Below are positions 17,060 to 25,233 of a DNA stretch of 64,000 bases, piece by piece (positions within the stretch are counted from its first letter, which is position 1; every line of letters begins with the position of its first letter). A program made the position numbers and the translations under genes. The notes beneath the pieces were generated by a model that was not told where the DNA came from, did no database searches, and worked only from the letters and a program-made list of their open reading frames with translations. Origin of the DNA: JAKACA01 sp963769255 (lineage in GTDB: Bacteria; Actinomycetota; Acidimicrobiia; Acidimicrobiales; Bog-793); contig CAVYKV010000001.1 of assembly GCA_963769255.1 (NCBI GenBank), positions 3,472,001-3,536,000 of the forward strand. The letters run 5' to 3'.

Positions 17060-18588
17060 GCCACCCACCGGCTGGTGATGTTGCGCCGGCCCGCCCGGAG
17101 CTCGAGCGCCGTGGCGGCCGCCTCCGCCGGCACGGGACCCTCCACCCCCATGAGGTCGGCGACGGTGCGGGCGACGCGTCGGACGCGATCGAGCCCGCGG
17201 GCGCTCAGGCTGCTCTGCTGTATGCGGCGACGCAGCAGGGCGGCCGCCTTCGCCTCGAGGGGCGCCAGCTCGTCGAGGCGATACGAGGCGATGGCGGCGT
17301 TGCAGGGCACGCCTCGCGCCCGGGCCATCTGGCGGGCGCCCGCCACACGTGCCGCCACCGTCGAGCTCGACTCGCCCGGCTCGCTGCCGAACAGATCCTT
17401 TGGCGGCAGGGCCTGCACAGCGATGTGAAGGTCGAAGCGGTCGAGGAGGGGACCCGAGATCCGGCGGGCATACCGCTCGAGCTGGGCGTCGGAGCACTCG
17501 CAGATTTGATAGGGCCCGCCACGGCCGCACGGGCAGGGGTTCATGGCTGCCACGAGGAGAAAGGAGGCGGGCAACGTGACGGTGGCGCGGGCCCTGGCGA
17601 TCCGCACGACGCCTTCCTCGAGCGGCTGGCGGAGGGCATCGAGGACGGCGGCCGGGAACTCGGCCATCTCGTCGAGAAACAGCACCCCGTTCGTCGCCAG
17701 GCTGATCTCCCCCGGACGCAGGTATGCCGTGCCACCCCCGAGCAGGGCCACCGCTGAGCTCGAGTGGTGCGGAGCCCGGAAGGGCGGCTCGCCGCCGAGG
17801 GTCCGATGCGGAAGTGGCAGTCCAGCAGACGAGTGGATGCGGCAGGTCTCGATGATGGCCGGCTGGTCGAGGGGAGGGAGGATGCCGGCGAGCCGGGTGG
17901 CGAGCATCGTCTTGCCGGAACCGGGCGGTCCCGACATCAGGAGGTGGTGCCCGCCCGCTGCCGCCACCTCGATGGCGCGCCGGCCGACGGCCTGGCCGCG
18001 AACATCCGCCAGGTCGGGGGCACGAACGCCATCGACGCCTGACGTGCGGTCCTTCACGACGGCAGACGCGGAGTCCGGCCAGGATCCCGTGCCCCGCAGC
18101 ACCTCGACGAGCTCCCGAAGGGAGCGGGCCGTACGCACGACGGGCCCGCCGACGAGGCGCGCCTCGGCCACTGCCGACCAAGGCACGACGACCGTCTCCA
18201 CGGAGACGGCGGCAACGAGGGGCAGGATCCCGGGGACGGAGCGGACCGTGCCGTCGAGGCCGAGCTCGCCCACGAAGGCGCAGCCGGCGACGGCGGCAGG
18301 GTCGACCTCGCCGGCGGCGACGAGCAGCCCGACGGCGATGGGGAGGTCGAGCCCCGCTCCTGCCTTCCTGACACCGGAAGGAGCGAGGTTGACCGTGACG
18401 CGCCGCATCGGCCAGGGCAGGCCGCTCGAGAGGAGGGCCGCCCGCACGCGGTCACGCGACTCCCGGCAGGCGGCGTCGGGAAGGCCGACGACGGTGAAGC
18501 CAGGGAGGCCGTTGGACACGTGCACCTCCACGAGGATGCGGCGGCCCTCGACACCGAGCAGGGTTGCGGACGGGATGGCGGCGATCAT
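17056..18588 (-). CDS. comM: YifB/ComM family Mg-chelatase-like AAA+ ATPase
   Basis: 510 aa. The N-terminal Lon-protease-S5-like domain (VNLAPSGVRKAGAGLDLPIA) precedes the Mg-chelatase-type AAA+ module: Walker A in LLMSGPPGSGKTMLATRLAG, Walker B in NGVLFLDEMAEFPA, sensor region AAMNPCPCGRGGPYQICEC with the family's cysteine cluster, and arginine fingers near ISGPLLDRFDLHI. ComM drives branch migration during integration of transforming DNA in species where it was studied. ATG 18588 gives the standard MIAAIPSATLLGVEG start. First gene of comM-dprA; the region upstream carries three 64-bp repeats. Confidence 0.93.
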   Translation of the reverse strand: MIAAIPSATLLGVEGRRILVEVHVSNGLPGFTVVGLPDAACRESRDRVRAALLSSGLPWPMRRVTVNLAPSGVRKAGAGLDLPIAVGLLVAAGEVDPAAVAGCAFVGELGLDGTVRSVPGILPLVAAVSVETVVVPWSAVAEARLVGGPVVRTARSLRELVEVLRGTGSWPDSASAVVKDRTSGVDGVRAPDLADVRGQAVGRRAIEVAAAGGHHLLMSGPPGSGKTMLATRLAGILPPLDQPAIIETCRIHSSAGLPLPHRTLGGEPPFRAPHHSSSAVALLGGGTAYLRPGEISLATNGVLFLDEMAEFPAAVLDALRQPLEEGVVRIARARATVTLPASFLLVAAMNPCPCGRGGPYQICECSDAQLERYARRISGPLLDRFDLHIAVQALPPKDLFGSEPGESSSTVAARVAGARQMARARGVPCNAAIASYRLDELAPLEAKAAALLRRRIQQSSLSARGLDRVRRVARTVADLMGVEGPVPAEAAATALELRAGRRNITSRWVA

Positions 18589-18962
18589 GGTAGGGCTCCT
18601 CCGGGTGGCGGCACGGGTGGAGCGCCTTCGCCGGCAGGCCCCGGCTCCCGGATCGCTCGATCTCGGGGAGAAGCTACCGATGGGGTGTGTCACTGGCGAA
18701 GTGGGGGTGGTTTCGTAACGCAGGCGTTCCAAACTCGACGCCACTCGGCTCGGCCCCGGCACGAGTGGGGGTGGTTTCGTAACGCAGGCGTTCCAAACTC
18801 GACGCCACTCGGCTCGGCCCCGGCACGAGTGGGGGTGGCTTCGTAACGCAGGCGTTCCAAACTCGACGCCACTCGGCTCGGGCGAGTCGGGTTGAGAACG
18901 GAAACGTGAGAAACCCGCCACGTCTCGTCCCGGCAGCGGCAGCCAGCGCGGGCCGCCGGCGG
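18589..18962. other. 374-bp noncoding region upstream of comM
   Basis: No convincing gene is seen between the comM start and the SCO6745-family stop. About half of it is the 64-bp repeat array (18701-18881). The small open frames here are made of the repeat and have no ribosome site. The comM promoter must lie here, but no clear -35/-10 pair stands out. Confidence 0.6.
18701..18881. repeat. Three tandem 64-bp repeats, each with an imperfect palindrome
   Basis: Units start at 18701, 18765 and 18829, exactly 64 bp apart. Units 1 and 2 are identical; unit 3 differs at one base (TTTCG to CTTCG) and stops after about 53 bp. Each unit starts GTGGGGGTGG and contains the hairpin GTTT-CGT-AACGC-AG-GCGTT-CC-AAAC, whose inner palindrome AACGC-AG-GCGTT lies at 18717-18728 in unit 1. 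The near identity implies recent amplification. The array lies 113 bp upstream of the comM start. Confidence 0.9.
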
Positions 18963-19835
18963 CTACACGGTGGAGAGATCCAGGCCGACCGGCGATACGG
19001 CCGGAATCATCCCGGAGGCCACGACCGCCCTGGCGAGAGGGCGGACGTGCTCGACGAATTGCTCGCCACGGCCGGCCCCGAGGGCGTCGAAGGGCCCGGC
19101 CGCCAGGCGATTGGTGGACGCCTCGACGGTCGCACGCAGCTGCCGGCCGGCCGTGGTGGCAGACCCGCCGGCGAAGAGCCCGCGTGCGGAGAGCCGCTCC
19201 TCGGCGGCCGCCCACTCGTCGTCCGGCCAGTTGCGACTCGTTCGGAGCACCTCGGCGGGCACGACTCCGGAGGCGGCGTGCAGCACGAGCGCCTCGCAGC
19301 TGTCGAGGCCCGCCTCGACGAGGCAGGCGATATGGCCGTCGCCCCGGTGCTCGCGCAGGACCGTGAGCGCCTGCCAGAGCGCCACGACGGGGTCGTCCGG
19401 CAACGCCAGCGCCTGGTTGGCGGCGGCGAGCGGTCGGCCCGAACAGTCGCAGGCTTCCGCCGCCTCGCGAGCCAGCGGCAAGGCGGCCTCGACGGCGGCA
19501 TCGTCCCCGACGACGCGGCGAAGGGCGGCCGCGGCGGCGGCTTCCCGTGCCTCGAGGAGGGCACCGATGGAAGCGAGGCCCCAGGCGTCCGGGATCGCCC
19601 GCTCCACGCGGGAACGGTGGAAGTTGTAGAAGGTGGCACGCACGACCCCTGCCGGCACCGGGCCGAGCGGCGCAGCCCGGAAGGCGAAGTAACCCATCCA
19701 CCAACCCTTGAGGCCAAGCGCTTCGGCGGCCAGGCGGGACTCCTCGGCGAAGTAGGTCGTGTCGTGAACAGGCTCGAGCACTCGCCAGCATCGGTCGGCG
19801 AGGGCAGCGGAAGCGGCGTCGGCCATGGCAATCAT
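18963..19835 (-). CDS. SCO6745 family protein
   Basis: 290 aa, all-helical, Ala-rich actinobacterial protein of unknown function. The N-terminal signature RCWRVLEPVHDTTYFAEESR and GYFAFRAAPLGPVPAGVVRA match the SCO6745 family; some members are described as having a helix-turn-helix-like region, but no DNA-binding helix is obvious here. The start at 19835 overlaps the enoyl-CoA hydratase stop as ATGA, so the two are translated together. That pairing hints at a role near acyl-CoA metabolism (inference only). An in-frame ATG three codons later is equally possible. Confidence 0.8.
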   Translation of the reverse strand: MIAMADAASAALADRCWRVLEPVHDTTYFAEESRLAAEALGLKGWWMGYFAFRAAPLGPVPAGVVRATFYNFHRSRVERAIPDAWGLASIGALLEAREAAAAAALRRVVGDDAAVEAALPLAREAAEACDCSGRPLAAANQALALPDDPVVALWQALTVLREHRGDGHIACLVEAGLDSCEALVLHAASGVVPAEVLRTSRNWPDDEWAAAEERLSARGLFAGGSATTAGRQLRATVEASTNRLAAGPFDALGAGRGEQFVEHVRPLARAVVASGMIPAVSPVGLDLSTV

Positions 19836-20599
19836 CTCCCCGTGAAGTGGGCGTCTCGCTTCTCGAGAAACGCCTTGACGGCTTCCCGCCCGTCCTCCGA
19901 CTGCCCGCAGACCGCCTGCGCCACAGCCTCGCGCTCGAGCGCCGCTGCCATCGACATCGACAGGCCGTCGTCGAGGAGGGCTTTCGTCAGCGACAGTGCC
20001 AGGGGAGGCCCCGCAGCCAGGCGGGCCGCCCAGCCGGCGACGAAGCCGTCGAGCTCGTCGACCGGCACGACCCGGTTCACGAGGCCGATCCGCTCCGCCT
20101 CGGCGGCGTCGATGATGTCGGCGAGGAGAGCGAGCTCCTTGGCGCGGTGCAAGCCGATGCGCCGCGGCAGCAGCCAGGAGCCGCCGAAGTCGAGGCAGAG
20201 GCCGCGGCGGACGAAAATCTCGGAGAAGCGCGCCCGGTCGCTCGCCACGACGAGGTCGCAGCCGAGCGCCAGGTTGCAGCCCGCCCCCACGGCGACGCCG
20301 TCGACTTTGGCGATGACGGGTTTCGTAAGGGCGTGGAGGGCGAGGGCGGCCTGGCCGACAAGCCGCATGTGGACGAGCGGGTGGATCGACCGCTCGGGAT
20401 CACCGAGGTCGGCCCCGGCGCAGAAATCCCCGCCGGCGCCCGACAGGACCACGACGCGGTCGGCCTCGTCCGCGGCGGCCTCCCGGAAGACCTCGGCCAG
20501 CTCGCGCCACATCTGGACCGTGGCGGCGTTCTTCTTGGCGGGCCGGTTCATCACGACGGACAGGATGCCGCCGGACCGCTCCAGCACGAGTGTCTCCAT
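19832..20599 (-). CDS. Enoyl-CoA hydratase/isomerase family protein
   Basis: 255 aa crotonase. The oxyanion-hole segments are present: GAGGDFCAGADLGDPERS and KPVIAKVDGVAVGAGCNLAL. The position of the second catalytic Glu (RRGLCLDFGGSWLLPRRIG) is not a clear Glu, so hydratase activity is uncertain; isomerase or hydrolase activity is possible. It is the first gene of a two-gene unit with the SCO6745 protein and divergent from the gene at 20623, whose start is only 23 bp away, so their promoters must overlap or face into each other. Confidence 0.88.
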   Translation of the reverse strand: METLVLERSGGILSVVMNRPAKKNAATVQMWRELAEVFREAAADEADRVVVLSGAGGDFCAGADLGDPERSIHPLVHMRLVGQAALALHALTKPVIAKVDGVAVGAGCNLALGCDLVVASDRARFSEIFVRRGLCLDFGGSWLLPRRIGLHRAKELALLADIIDAAEAERIGLVNRVVPVDELDGFVAGWAARLAAGPPLALSLTKALLDDGLSMSMAAALEREAVAQAVCGQSEDGREAVKAFLEKRDAHFTGR

Positions 20600-20622
20600 G
20601 AAGGCAACATAATTCAGAGCTG

Positions 20623-20949
20623 GTGGTACCGCCCCGGCGTCGTCGACGCCCTCCCAAACGAAGTCCGAACGCCTCGCCAGGCCGCGCCGCGGCCGAGGCG
20701 AAGGCGGGCGGGTGGGGGGATGGGGAGGTGTCGGCGGGTTTCGTGGAGGATCCCCTCACCGGTGGGCCTGCCGAGCTGCGACGCATCCAGCCGTTCGAGG
20801 CCCGCAAGCAGTATGTGTGCCCAGGTTGCAACCAGGAGATCCGGCCTGGAACGGGCCATGTCGTGCTCGTGCCGTTGAACGCCCCCGACCTCCGCCGCCA
20901 CTGGCACCACCCCTGTCTCGAGCGCGCCCGCCGCCACGGCCTGCGCTGA
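20623..20949 (+). CDS. Small zinc-motif protein (actinobacterial conserved hypothetical)
   Basis: 108 aa with an Arg-rich N-terminus (PPRRRRRPPKR) and a conserved C-terminal half: RRIQPFEARKQYVCPGCNQE, then GTGHVVLVPL and RRHWHHPCLERARR. The CPGC pair with the HWHxxC pair looks like a single zinc site. Similar proteins occur widely in actinobacteria, often labelled ATP/GTP-binding without evidence. GTG 20623 keeps the basic N-terminus typical of the group; GTG 20728 is a shorter alternative. Function unknown. Confidence 0.7.
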   Translation: MVPPRRRRRPPKRSPNASPGRAAAEAKAGGWGDGEVSAGFVEDPLTGGPAELRRIQPFEARKQYVCPGCNQEIRPGTGHVVLVPLNAPDLRRHWHHPCLERARRHGLR

Positions 20950-21011
20950 CTCAGGGCCCTGGGAAGCCGCGGCCGCCCGCGAGCGTTACCCTTGAGCGAG
21001 AGGTGATCACC

Positions 21012-22142
21012 ATGTGGGGCGCCGCCCCGATTCTTGCCGCCAGTTCGCCCACGCTGACCTCGACGCAGGTCGTCGAGATCTGGGTGACCGCGGCCGTCTC
21101 CGGCATCCTCGCCTACCTCTTCGCCGTCTACAGCAGGCGCGTGACGGGAACCTATCCGTGGCGGGTACCGGCGGTCATCTGGGGAATCTTCGGCGTGCTC
21201 ATCCCGGTGTTCAGCCTCCTGCTCGAAGGCATCGCCCGCCTCACGACGCGGCCCGTCACGCCCCCTGAGGCCGGGTCCTACTTCGCGGCCGGCTCGTCGG
21301 ACCCGCCGGTGGGAAGTGGACCTTCTCCCGGCTCGCCGGCCGACTGGCAGCCGTCGCAGCCCGGGGCGGCGTGGCAACCGCCGCCCTCCTGGCAGCCACC
21401 GCAATGGCAGTCGCCGGGGCAGCCGCCGCAGTGGCAGCCACCGTCGCAGTGGCAGCCGCCGGGCAGCCCGGGTGCTGCCGGAGAGGTGGCCCCTGGAGGG
21501 GCCACCGAGGCGGCAGGCTCCGATCAGCCCCGGACATGGACTCCCGGTTCGCCGGGGGCGCCGGCCGCCCCGAGCTGGCCGCCCCCGCTCGGGCCGGACG
21601 CCTTCACGCCGCCGGCCGGCCAGGGCTACCCCGGACAGGGCCAGGGCTACCCGGGACCGGCACAAGGTCAGGGCTACCCCGTACCGGGACAAGGCCAGGG
21701 CTACCCCGGACAGGGTGCCCCCCAGCCGCCGCAATCGCCACCGCCCGCCTGGCAGCCGCCCTCCGGACAGGCTCGGCCCCCGGCGCCCCCGCAGCTGGCC
21801 ATCCAGGGCCCGAACGGCTGGAACCAGCCCCTGCCCTACGTCCCTGCCCCTGCGCCGCCGCCGCTCTTCGGCTGGTACCCCGACCCCACCGGCCGTCACG
21901 AGCAGCGGTACTGGGACGGTCGCCACTGGTCACATCGCGTCTCCGACGAGGGCGTGCGGGGCGACGACCCGCTCTACCCGGTGGAGGATCCTGCCAACGC
22001 ACCCTCGGGCAGCAACCTCGCCGTCAGCGATGCCGCAGCCGGACCGCAGGTGCCCCCCGAGCCTGCCGGCGACGCGGACGAGCACGAAGGCGACAGCAGC
22101 TCCGACGAGGCCGAGGACGGGGAGGGCGACACGCCCGACTGA
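21012..22142 (+). CDS. DUF2510 membrane protein with Pro/Gln-rich repeats
   Basis: 376 aa. Residues about 18-40 and 50-72 are two membrane helices (VSGILAYLFAVYS; VIWGIFGVLIPVFSLLLEGI). A 200-residue Pro/Gln/Trp-rich, probably disordered segment follows, with WQPP-type repeats and then GYPGQGQ repeats. The DUF2510 module comes next (LFGWYPDPTGRHEQRYWDGR), a small Trp-rich fold thought to act in binding, and the tail is acidic. ATG 21012 follows a GAGAGG ribosome site. Convergent with yraN. Confidence 0.75.
   Translation: MWGAAPILAASSPTLTSTQVVEIWVTAAVSGILAYLFAVYSRRVTGTYPWRVPAVIWGIFGVLIPVFSLLLEGIARLTTRPVTPPEAGSYFAAGSSDPPVGSGPSPGSPADWQPSQPGAAWQPPPSWQPPQWQSPGQPPQWQPPSQWQPPGSPGAAGEVAPGGATEAAGSDQPRTWTPGSPGAPAAPSWPPPLGPDAFTPPAGQGYPGQGQGYPGPAQGQGYPVPGQGQGYPGQGAPQPPQSPPPAWQPPSGQARPPAPPQLAIQGPNGWNQPLPYVPAPAPPPLFGWYPDPTGRHEQRYWDGRHWSHRVSDEGVRGDDPLYPVEDPANAPSGSNLAVSDAAAGPQVPPEPAGDADEHEGDSSSDEAEDGEGDTPD
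21622..21720 (+). repeat. In-gene GYPGQGQ-coding repeats
   Basis: Four imperfect copies of a short unit based on CAGGGCTACCCCGGACA encode GQGYPGQ-like heptads in the disordered linker of the DUF2510 protein. They probably vary in copy number between strains. Confidence 0.65.
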
Positions 22143-22161
22143 GCCGGGATGCCGGCGGCGT

Positions 22162-22176
22162 GGCGTTCAGAACGCC
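22162..22176. terminator. Short hairpin between convergent DUF2510 gene and yraN
   Basis: GGCGTT-CAG-AACGCC has a 6-bp stem and 3-nt loop and includes the yraN stop. It has no T-run, so it is a weak bidirectional terminator candidate. Confidence 0.3.
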
Positions 22177-22514
22177 CGTTCGATGACCTCCACCTCACGA
22201 CCCGTCACGGCGGCGACGTCGAAGCGGATCACGCAACCACCCTTCGGGCGGTACTCGGAGAGGTAAGCCGCTGCCAGCCGCCGGATGCGCTGCTGCTTCA
22301 ACGCAGTCACGGCCTCGGCAGGCGAGCCGAAACGATCCGACGTCCGCGTCTTCACCTCGCAGAACACGAGCTGGCGGCCTCGACGAAGGACGAGGTCGAT
22401 CTCACCGCCGGCCGCTCGCCAGTTGCGGGCGACGACCTCGTAGCCACGAGCTGAGTACCAACCTGCGGCCAACGACTCGCCGTGGCCGCCGAGCGCACGC
22501 CGGGCTTGCGACAC
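22167..22514 (-). CDS. yraN: YraN family endonuclease-fold protein
   Basis: 115 aa, UPF0102 family, restriction-endonuclease-like fold related to Holliday junction resolvases. Conserved motif residues are visible: AAGWYSARGYEVVARNWR, GGEIDLVLRRG, and LVFCEVKTRTSDRFG (the E-x-K core). Activity has not been shown for most members. It forms a unit with DUF2469, and in many actinobacteria sits just upstream of comM-dprA; here two unrelated blocks (18963-22142) separate them. Confidence 0.92.
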   Translation of the reverse strand: MSQARRALGGHGESLAAGWYSARGYEVVARNWRAAGGEIDLVLRRGRQLVFCEVKTRTSDRFGSPAEAVTALKQQRIRRLAAAYLSEYRPKGGCVIRFDVAAVTGREVEVIERAF

Positions 22515-22522
22515 CGCCCCGC

Positions 22523-22819
22523 TCAGCCGTCGGTCTCGGGCAGCGCCTCCACGTTCACGTCCCGGTAGGTGACCACCCGGACCGACGTCACGAACCGGGC
22601 GGGACGGTACATGTCCCAGACCCAGGCGTCTCCGAGCTCGACCTCGAAATATGTCGTGCCGGTGCCGGCGTGCGGCACCACCTTCACCTCGTTGGCCAGG
22701 TAGAACCGCCGCTCCGTCTCCACCACGTACTTGAACATCGGAAGCACGGCCCGGTACTCCTGGTACAGGGCGAGCTCGACCTCCGCCTCGAACTGGTCGA
22801 GGTTCTCCTCAGCACTCAT
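22523..22819 (-). CDS. DUF2469 family protein
   Basis: 98 aa, strongly conserved actinobacterial protein of unknown function (MSAEENLDQFEAEVELALYQ, LPMFKYVVETERRFYLANEV, VWDMYRPARFVTSVRVVTYR). It sits 8 bp before yraN and 51 bp after rplS. In many actinobacteria lepB and rnhB lie between rplS and this gene; neither is present here. Confidence 0.9.
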   Translation of the reverse strand: MSAEENLDQFEAEVELALYQEYRAVLPMFKYVVETERRFYLANEVKVVPHAGTGTTYFEVELGDAWVWDMYRPARFVTSVRVVTYRDVNVEALPETDG

Positions 22820-22870
22820 CGCACTCCTCGAGCCGGCGAGACAGCACCCACACGACCGGAACGGCTGCGC

Positions 22871-23221
22871 TCAGCGAGCGACCCGCTTCTCTTTGATCTT
22901 GGCCGCCTTACCGATCCGGTCACGCAAGTAGTACAGCTTGGCCCGCCGGACGTCGCCCTCCGTCACACGCTCGATCTTCGAGTACATGGGCGAGTGGAGC
23001 GGGATCGTCCGCTCGACACCCACGCCGAAACTCACCTTGCGTACGGTGAACGTCTCGCGGACCCCGGAGCCTTGCCGGCGGATGACCGCCCCCTGGAAGA
23101 CCTGGATGCGCTCGCGGTTTCCCTCCACGACCCGCACATGCACCTTGACCGTGTCCCCGGGGGAGAAGTCGGGTACGTCATCGCGCAGGTTGGCGCGATC
23201 GACGAGATCGGTTGGGTTCAT
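22871..23221 (-). CDS. rplS: 50S ribosomal protein L19
   Basis: 116 aa. Begins MNPTDLVDRANLRDDVPDFS; the L19 signature is present in ERIQVFQGAVIRRQGSGV and the C-terminal KLYYLRDRIGKAAKIKEKR. It lies at the 30S-50S interface. ATG 23221 is chosen over an upstream in-frame start because it matches the family length. It is separated from trmD by 164 bp, so it probably has its own promoter. Confidence 0.96.
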   Translation of the reverse strand: MNPTDLVDRANLRDDVPDFSPGDTVKVHVRVVEGNRERIQVFQGAVIRRQGSGVRETFTVRKVSFGVGVERTIPLHSPMYSKIERVTEGDVRRAKLYYLRDRIGKAAKIKEKRVAR

Positions 23222-23385
23222 GACAACGCTCCTCGGGCCGGTCAGCATCAGTGGCGGGAGCCGGGCGGGCGGCCGGTGCTGGGACGGCTGAGCGACAGCG
23301 GTCGATCCGTGCCGGAGCCGTATCCCGACCTCAACTCCTGGTAGGCACAGGATAGCCGGATGGGGCGCCAGCCTGCACCCCGAGC

Positions 23386-24192
23386 TCATCCCCGGGCGGT
23401 CCGGTCCGCCTCCGCACCGCCGGCCGCCGCCGGCGGCAGGGCGATCCCGAACTCGTCGAGGACCCGCCGTTCCACCTCCGAGACGCCTCCCCGCGCCGCC
23501 ATGAGGTCGGGGCGCCGCTCGGACGTGCGGCGCAACGACTGGGCGAGTCGCCAGCGGGCGACCTTTGCGTGGTCACCGCCGCGGAGGACCTCGGGCACCT
23601 CCCAGCCGCGGAAGGAGGCCGGCCTCGTGTACTGCGGGTACTCGAGAAGCCCGCCGGCGAAACTCTCGTCGGCGACCGACTCGTCGTTGCCCAGCACCCC
23701 GGGAACGAGCCTGCAGACGCTCTCCACGATCACGAGCGCCGCCAGCTCGCCGCCGGCGAGAACGTAGTCGCCGATCGACAGCTCGCCGTCCACGAGGTGG
23801 TCGGCGATCCGTTCGTCGACCCCCTCGTAGCGCCCGCACAACAGGCTGAAGCCGGCGAGGCCGGCGAGCTCGGCCGCCACCGCCTGGTCGAAACGGCGCC
23901 CGCCGGGCGACATGAGCAGCAAGGGCCGCACAGGGGCGATCTGCTCGACGGCGGCGAAGACCGGCTCGGGCGCCAGCACCATGCCGGCTCCACCCCCGAA
24001 GGGGGCGTCGTCGACCGAGCGGTGCGGATCGGAGGCTGCGGAGCGAAGATCGTGCACCCGCACGTCGACGGCGCCCGACCGCCGCGCCCGGCCGAGGATG
24101 CTGGAGTCGCAGTAGGCCCCGACGACGTCGGGGAAGATCGTCAGCACGTCGACGCGAAGGGCGCCGCCGGCCGTCACCGGACCGGCCGTCAC
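23386..24192 (-). CDS. trmD: tRNA (guanine37-N1)-methyltransferase
   Basis: 268 aa SPOUT methyltransferase that makes m1G37 in tRNAs and prevents +1 frameshifting. Motifs are VDVLTIFPDVVGAYCDSSIL, DDAPFGGGAGMVLAPEP, LLCGRYEGVDERIADH and SIGDYVLAGGELAALVIVES, forming the knotted SAM site. The start overlaps the rimM stop by 4 bp. The tail after residue about 235 is variable. Confidence 0.96.
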   Translation of the reverse strand: MTAGPVTAGGALRVDVLTIFPDVVGAYCDSSILGRARRSGAVDVRVHDLRSAASDPHRSVDDAPFGGGAGMVLAPEPVFAAVEQIAPVRPLLLMSPGGRRFDQAVAAELAGLAGFSLLCGRYEGVDERIADHLVDGELSIGDYVLAGGELAALVIVESVCRLVPGVLGNDESVADESFAGGLLEYPQYTRPASFRGWEVPEVLRGGDHAKVARWRLAQSLRRTSERRPDLMAARGGVSEVERRVLDEFGIALPPAAAGGAEADRTARG

Positions 24193-24713
24193 TCGAAAAG
24201 CCCCTCGGGCCCGTCGACGACGAGCCGGCGGCCGTCCCGTTCGATGACGAAGCGCAGCGGCACGAGCCAGCCCGCCTCGCCGACGAGGAGGTCGCTCGCC
24301 GGGTTCGCCTCCACGGAGACGACGACGCCGTGGGAGGTGCCGGCCGTGTCGACGACCTCGCTCCCGATGAGCTCGTGGACGAAGAAGGCGTCGGGGTCCT
24401 CCTCGGCGGCAGCGAGCAGGAGGGCACCCTGCAAAGCCTCGGCCGCCTCACGGGTCCTGACCCCGTCGAAGCTGACGAGGTAGCGCTGCTGGAACGGTCG
24501 CGAGGAGCTGACTGTCAGCTCCGCCTGCGAGCCGGGCCCACCCGGGGCCGACCGGCGAGGGTGCTGGACCGAGAGGCGCCGGCCGGCGGCAAGGCGCCCG
24601 GGCCGGTTCGTCACGAGGTCGACGACGACCTCACCCTGCAGGCCGTGCGCCTTCATCACCTGCCCGATCTCGAGCAGTCCGGGCGACCCGGCCACCTCCG
24701 GCTCGTCCGGCAT
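24189..24713 (-). CDS. rimM: 16S rRNA processing protein RimM
   Basis: 174 aa. The N-terminal beta-barrel (LLEIGQVMKAHGLQGEVVVD) and the PRC-barrel half (DAFFVHELIGSEVVDTAGTS; WLVPLRFVIERDGRRLVVDG) are both recognisable. It assists 30S head maturation with S19. It starts 3 bp after the khpA stop and overlaps trmD: the classic rpsP-khpA-rimM-trmD order. Confidence 0.94.
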   Translation of the reverse strand: MPDEPEVAGSPGLLEIGQVMKAHGLQGEVVVDLVTNRPGRLAAGRRLSVQHPRRSAPGGPGSQAELTVSSSRPFQQRYLVSFDGVRTREAAEALQGALLLAAAEEDPDAFFVHELIGSEVVDTAGTSHGVVVSVEANPASDLLVGEAGWLVPLRFVIERDGRRLVVDGPEGLFE

Positions 24714-24716
24714 CGC

Positions 24717-25232
24717 TCAGTCGACGATGTCGACCGACGCCTCCGTGCCGTCGGCAGCGGCCGCCGCCCGAACGAGGGTGCGGATGGCCTGCGCCGTGCG
24801 ACCTTTGCGGCCGATGACGCGCCCCATGTCGCCCGGGGCGACGTGGACGGAGAAGCGCACTCCGGAGCGACCCTCGCTCACCTCGACGATGACGGAGTCC
24901 GGGTCGTCGACGAGCGTGCGGGTGACGTGGGCGAGCACGTTGCCGGCAGCCGAGCCCTGGGCACGGTTGGTCACGGCACCGTCGCCCACCTCGGCTGCGG
25001 GCGAGCCGCCCTCTGCCTCCGCCTCCTCCTCGAGCTCATCCTCCTCGTCCTCGAGCTCGGCCTCGTCTTCGAGCTCTTCCTCGTCCTCGAGCTCGTCCTC
25101 CTCGAGCTCGTCCTCGAGCTCGTCTTGCTCGTCCTCGAAGTCCCCGACCTCGCCGTCGGGGTCGTCGCCGTCCGCCCCGGCCGGCTGGGCACGGCTGAAG
25201 TCGGGCTCTTCGAACATCGAGCCGTCGCTCAC
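24717..25232 (-). CDS. khpA: KH-domain RNA-binding protein KhpA with acidic N-terminal extension
   Basis: 171 aa from GTG 25232, one base after the rpsP stop and preceded by GAGGAGGG. The C-terminal KH domain (residues about 97-171) is normal, with the GxxG loop in MGRVIGRKGRTAQAIRTLVR. In the family it binds RNA, often with KhpB, affecting cell-division and envelope transcripts. Unlike usual KhpA proteins of about 75-80 aa, this one has a 95-residue extension; residues 31-74 are about three-quarters Asp/Glu with EDELEDE-type repeats. The longer frame starting at 25259 would overlap rpsP and is less likely. Confidence 0.88.
   Translation of the reverse strand: MSDGSMFEEPDFSRAQPAGADGDDPDGEVGDFEDEQDELEDELEEDELEDEEELEDEAELEDEEDELEEEAEAEGGSPAAEVGDGAVTNRAQGSAAGNVLAHVTRTLVDDPDSVIVEVSEGRSGVRFSVHVAPGDMGRVIGRKGRTAQAIRTLVRAAAAADGTEASVDIVD
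25005..25145. repeat. Low-complexity GAGCTCGTCCTC-type repeat inside khpA
   Basis: Degenerate tandem CTCGTCCTCGAG-like units encode the acidic (E/D-L-E/D)n stretch of KhpA. The array is a likely site of copy-number change. Confidence 0.7.
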
Positions 25233-25233
25233 G

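Noticed and set aside
15674..18181. A longer dprA open frame reaching into comM
   Set aside because: The upstream part is an alternate frame of comM; the GTG at 17059 with GTGA coupling fits the family start.
18701..18881. CRISPR array
   Set aside because: The repeats are 64 bp with no unique spacers between them and only three copies; no cas genes are present.
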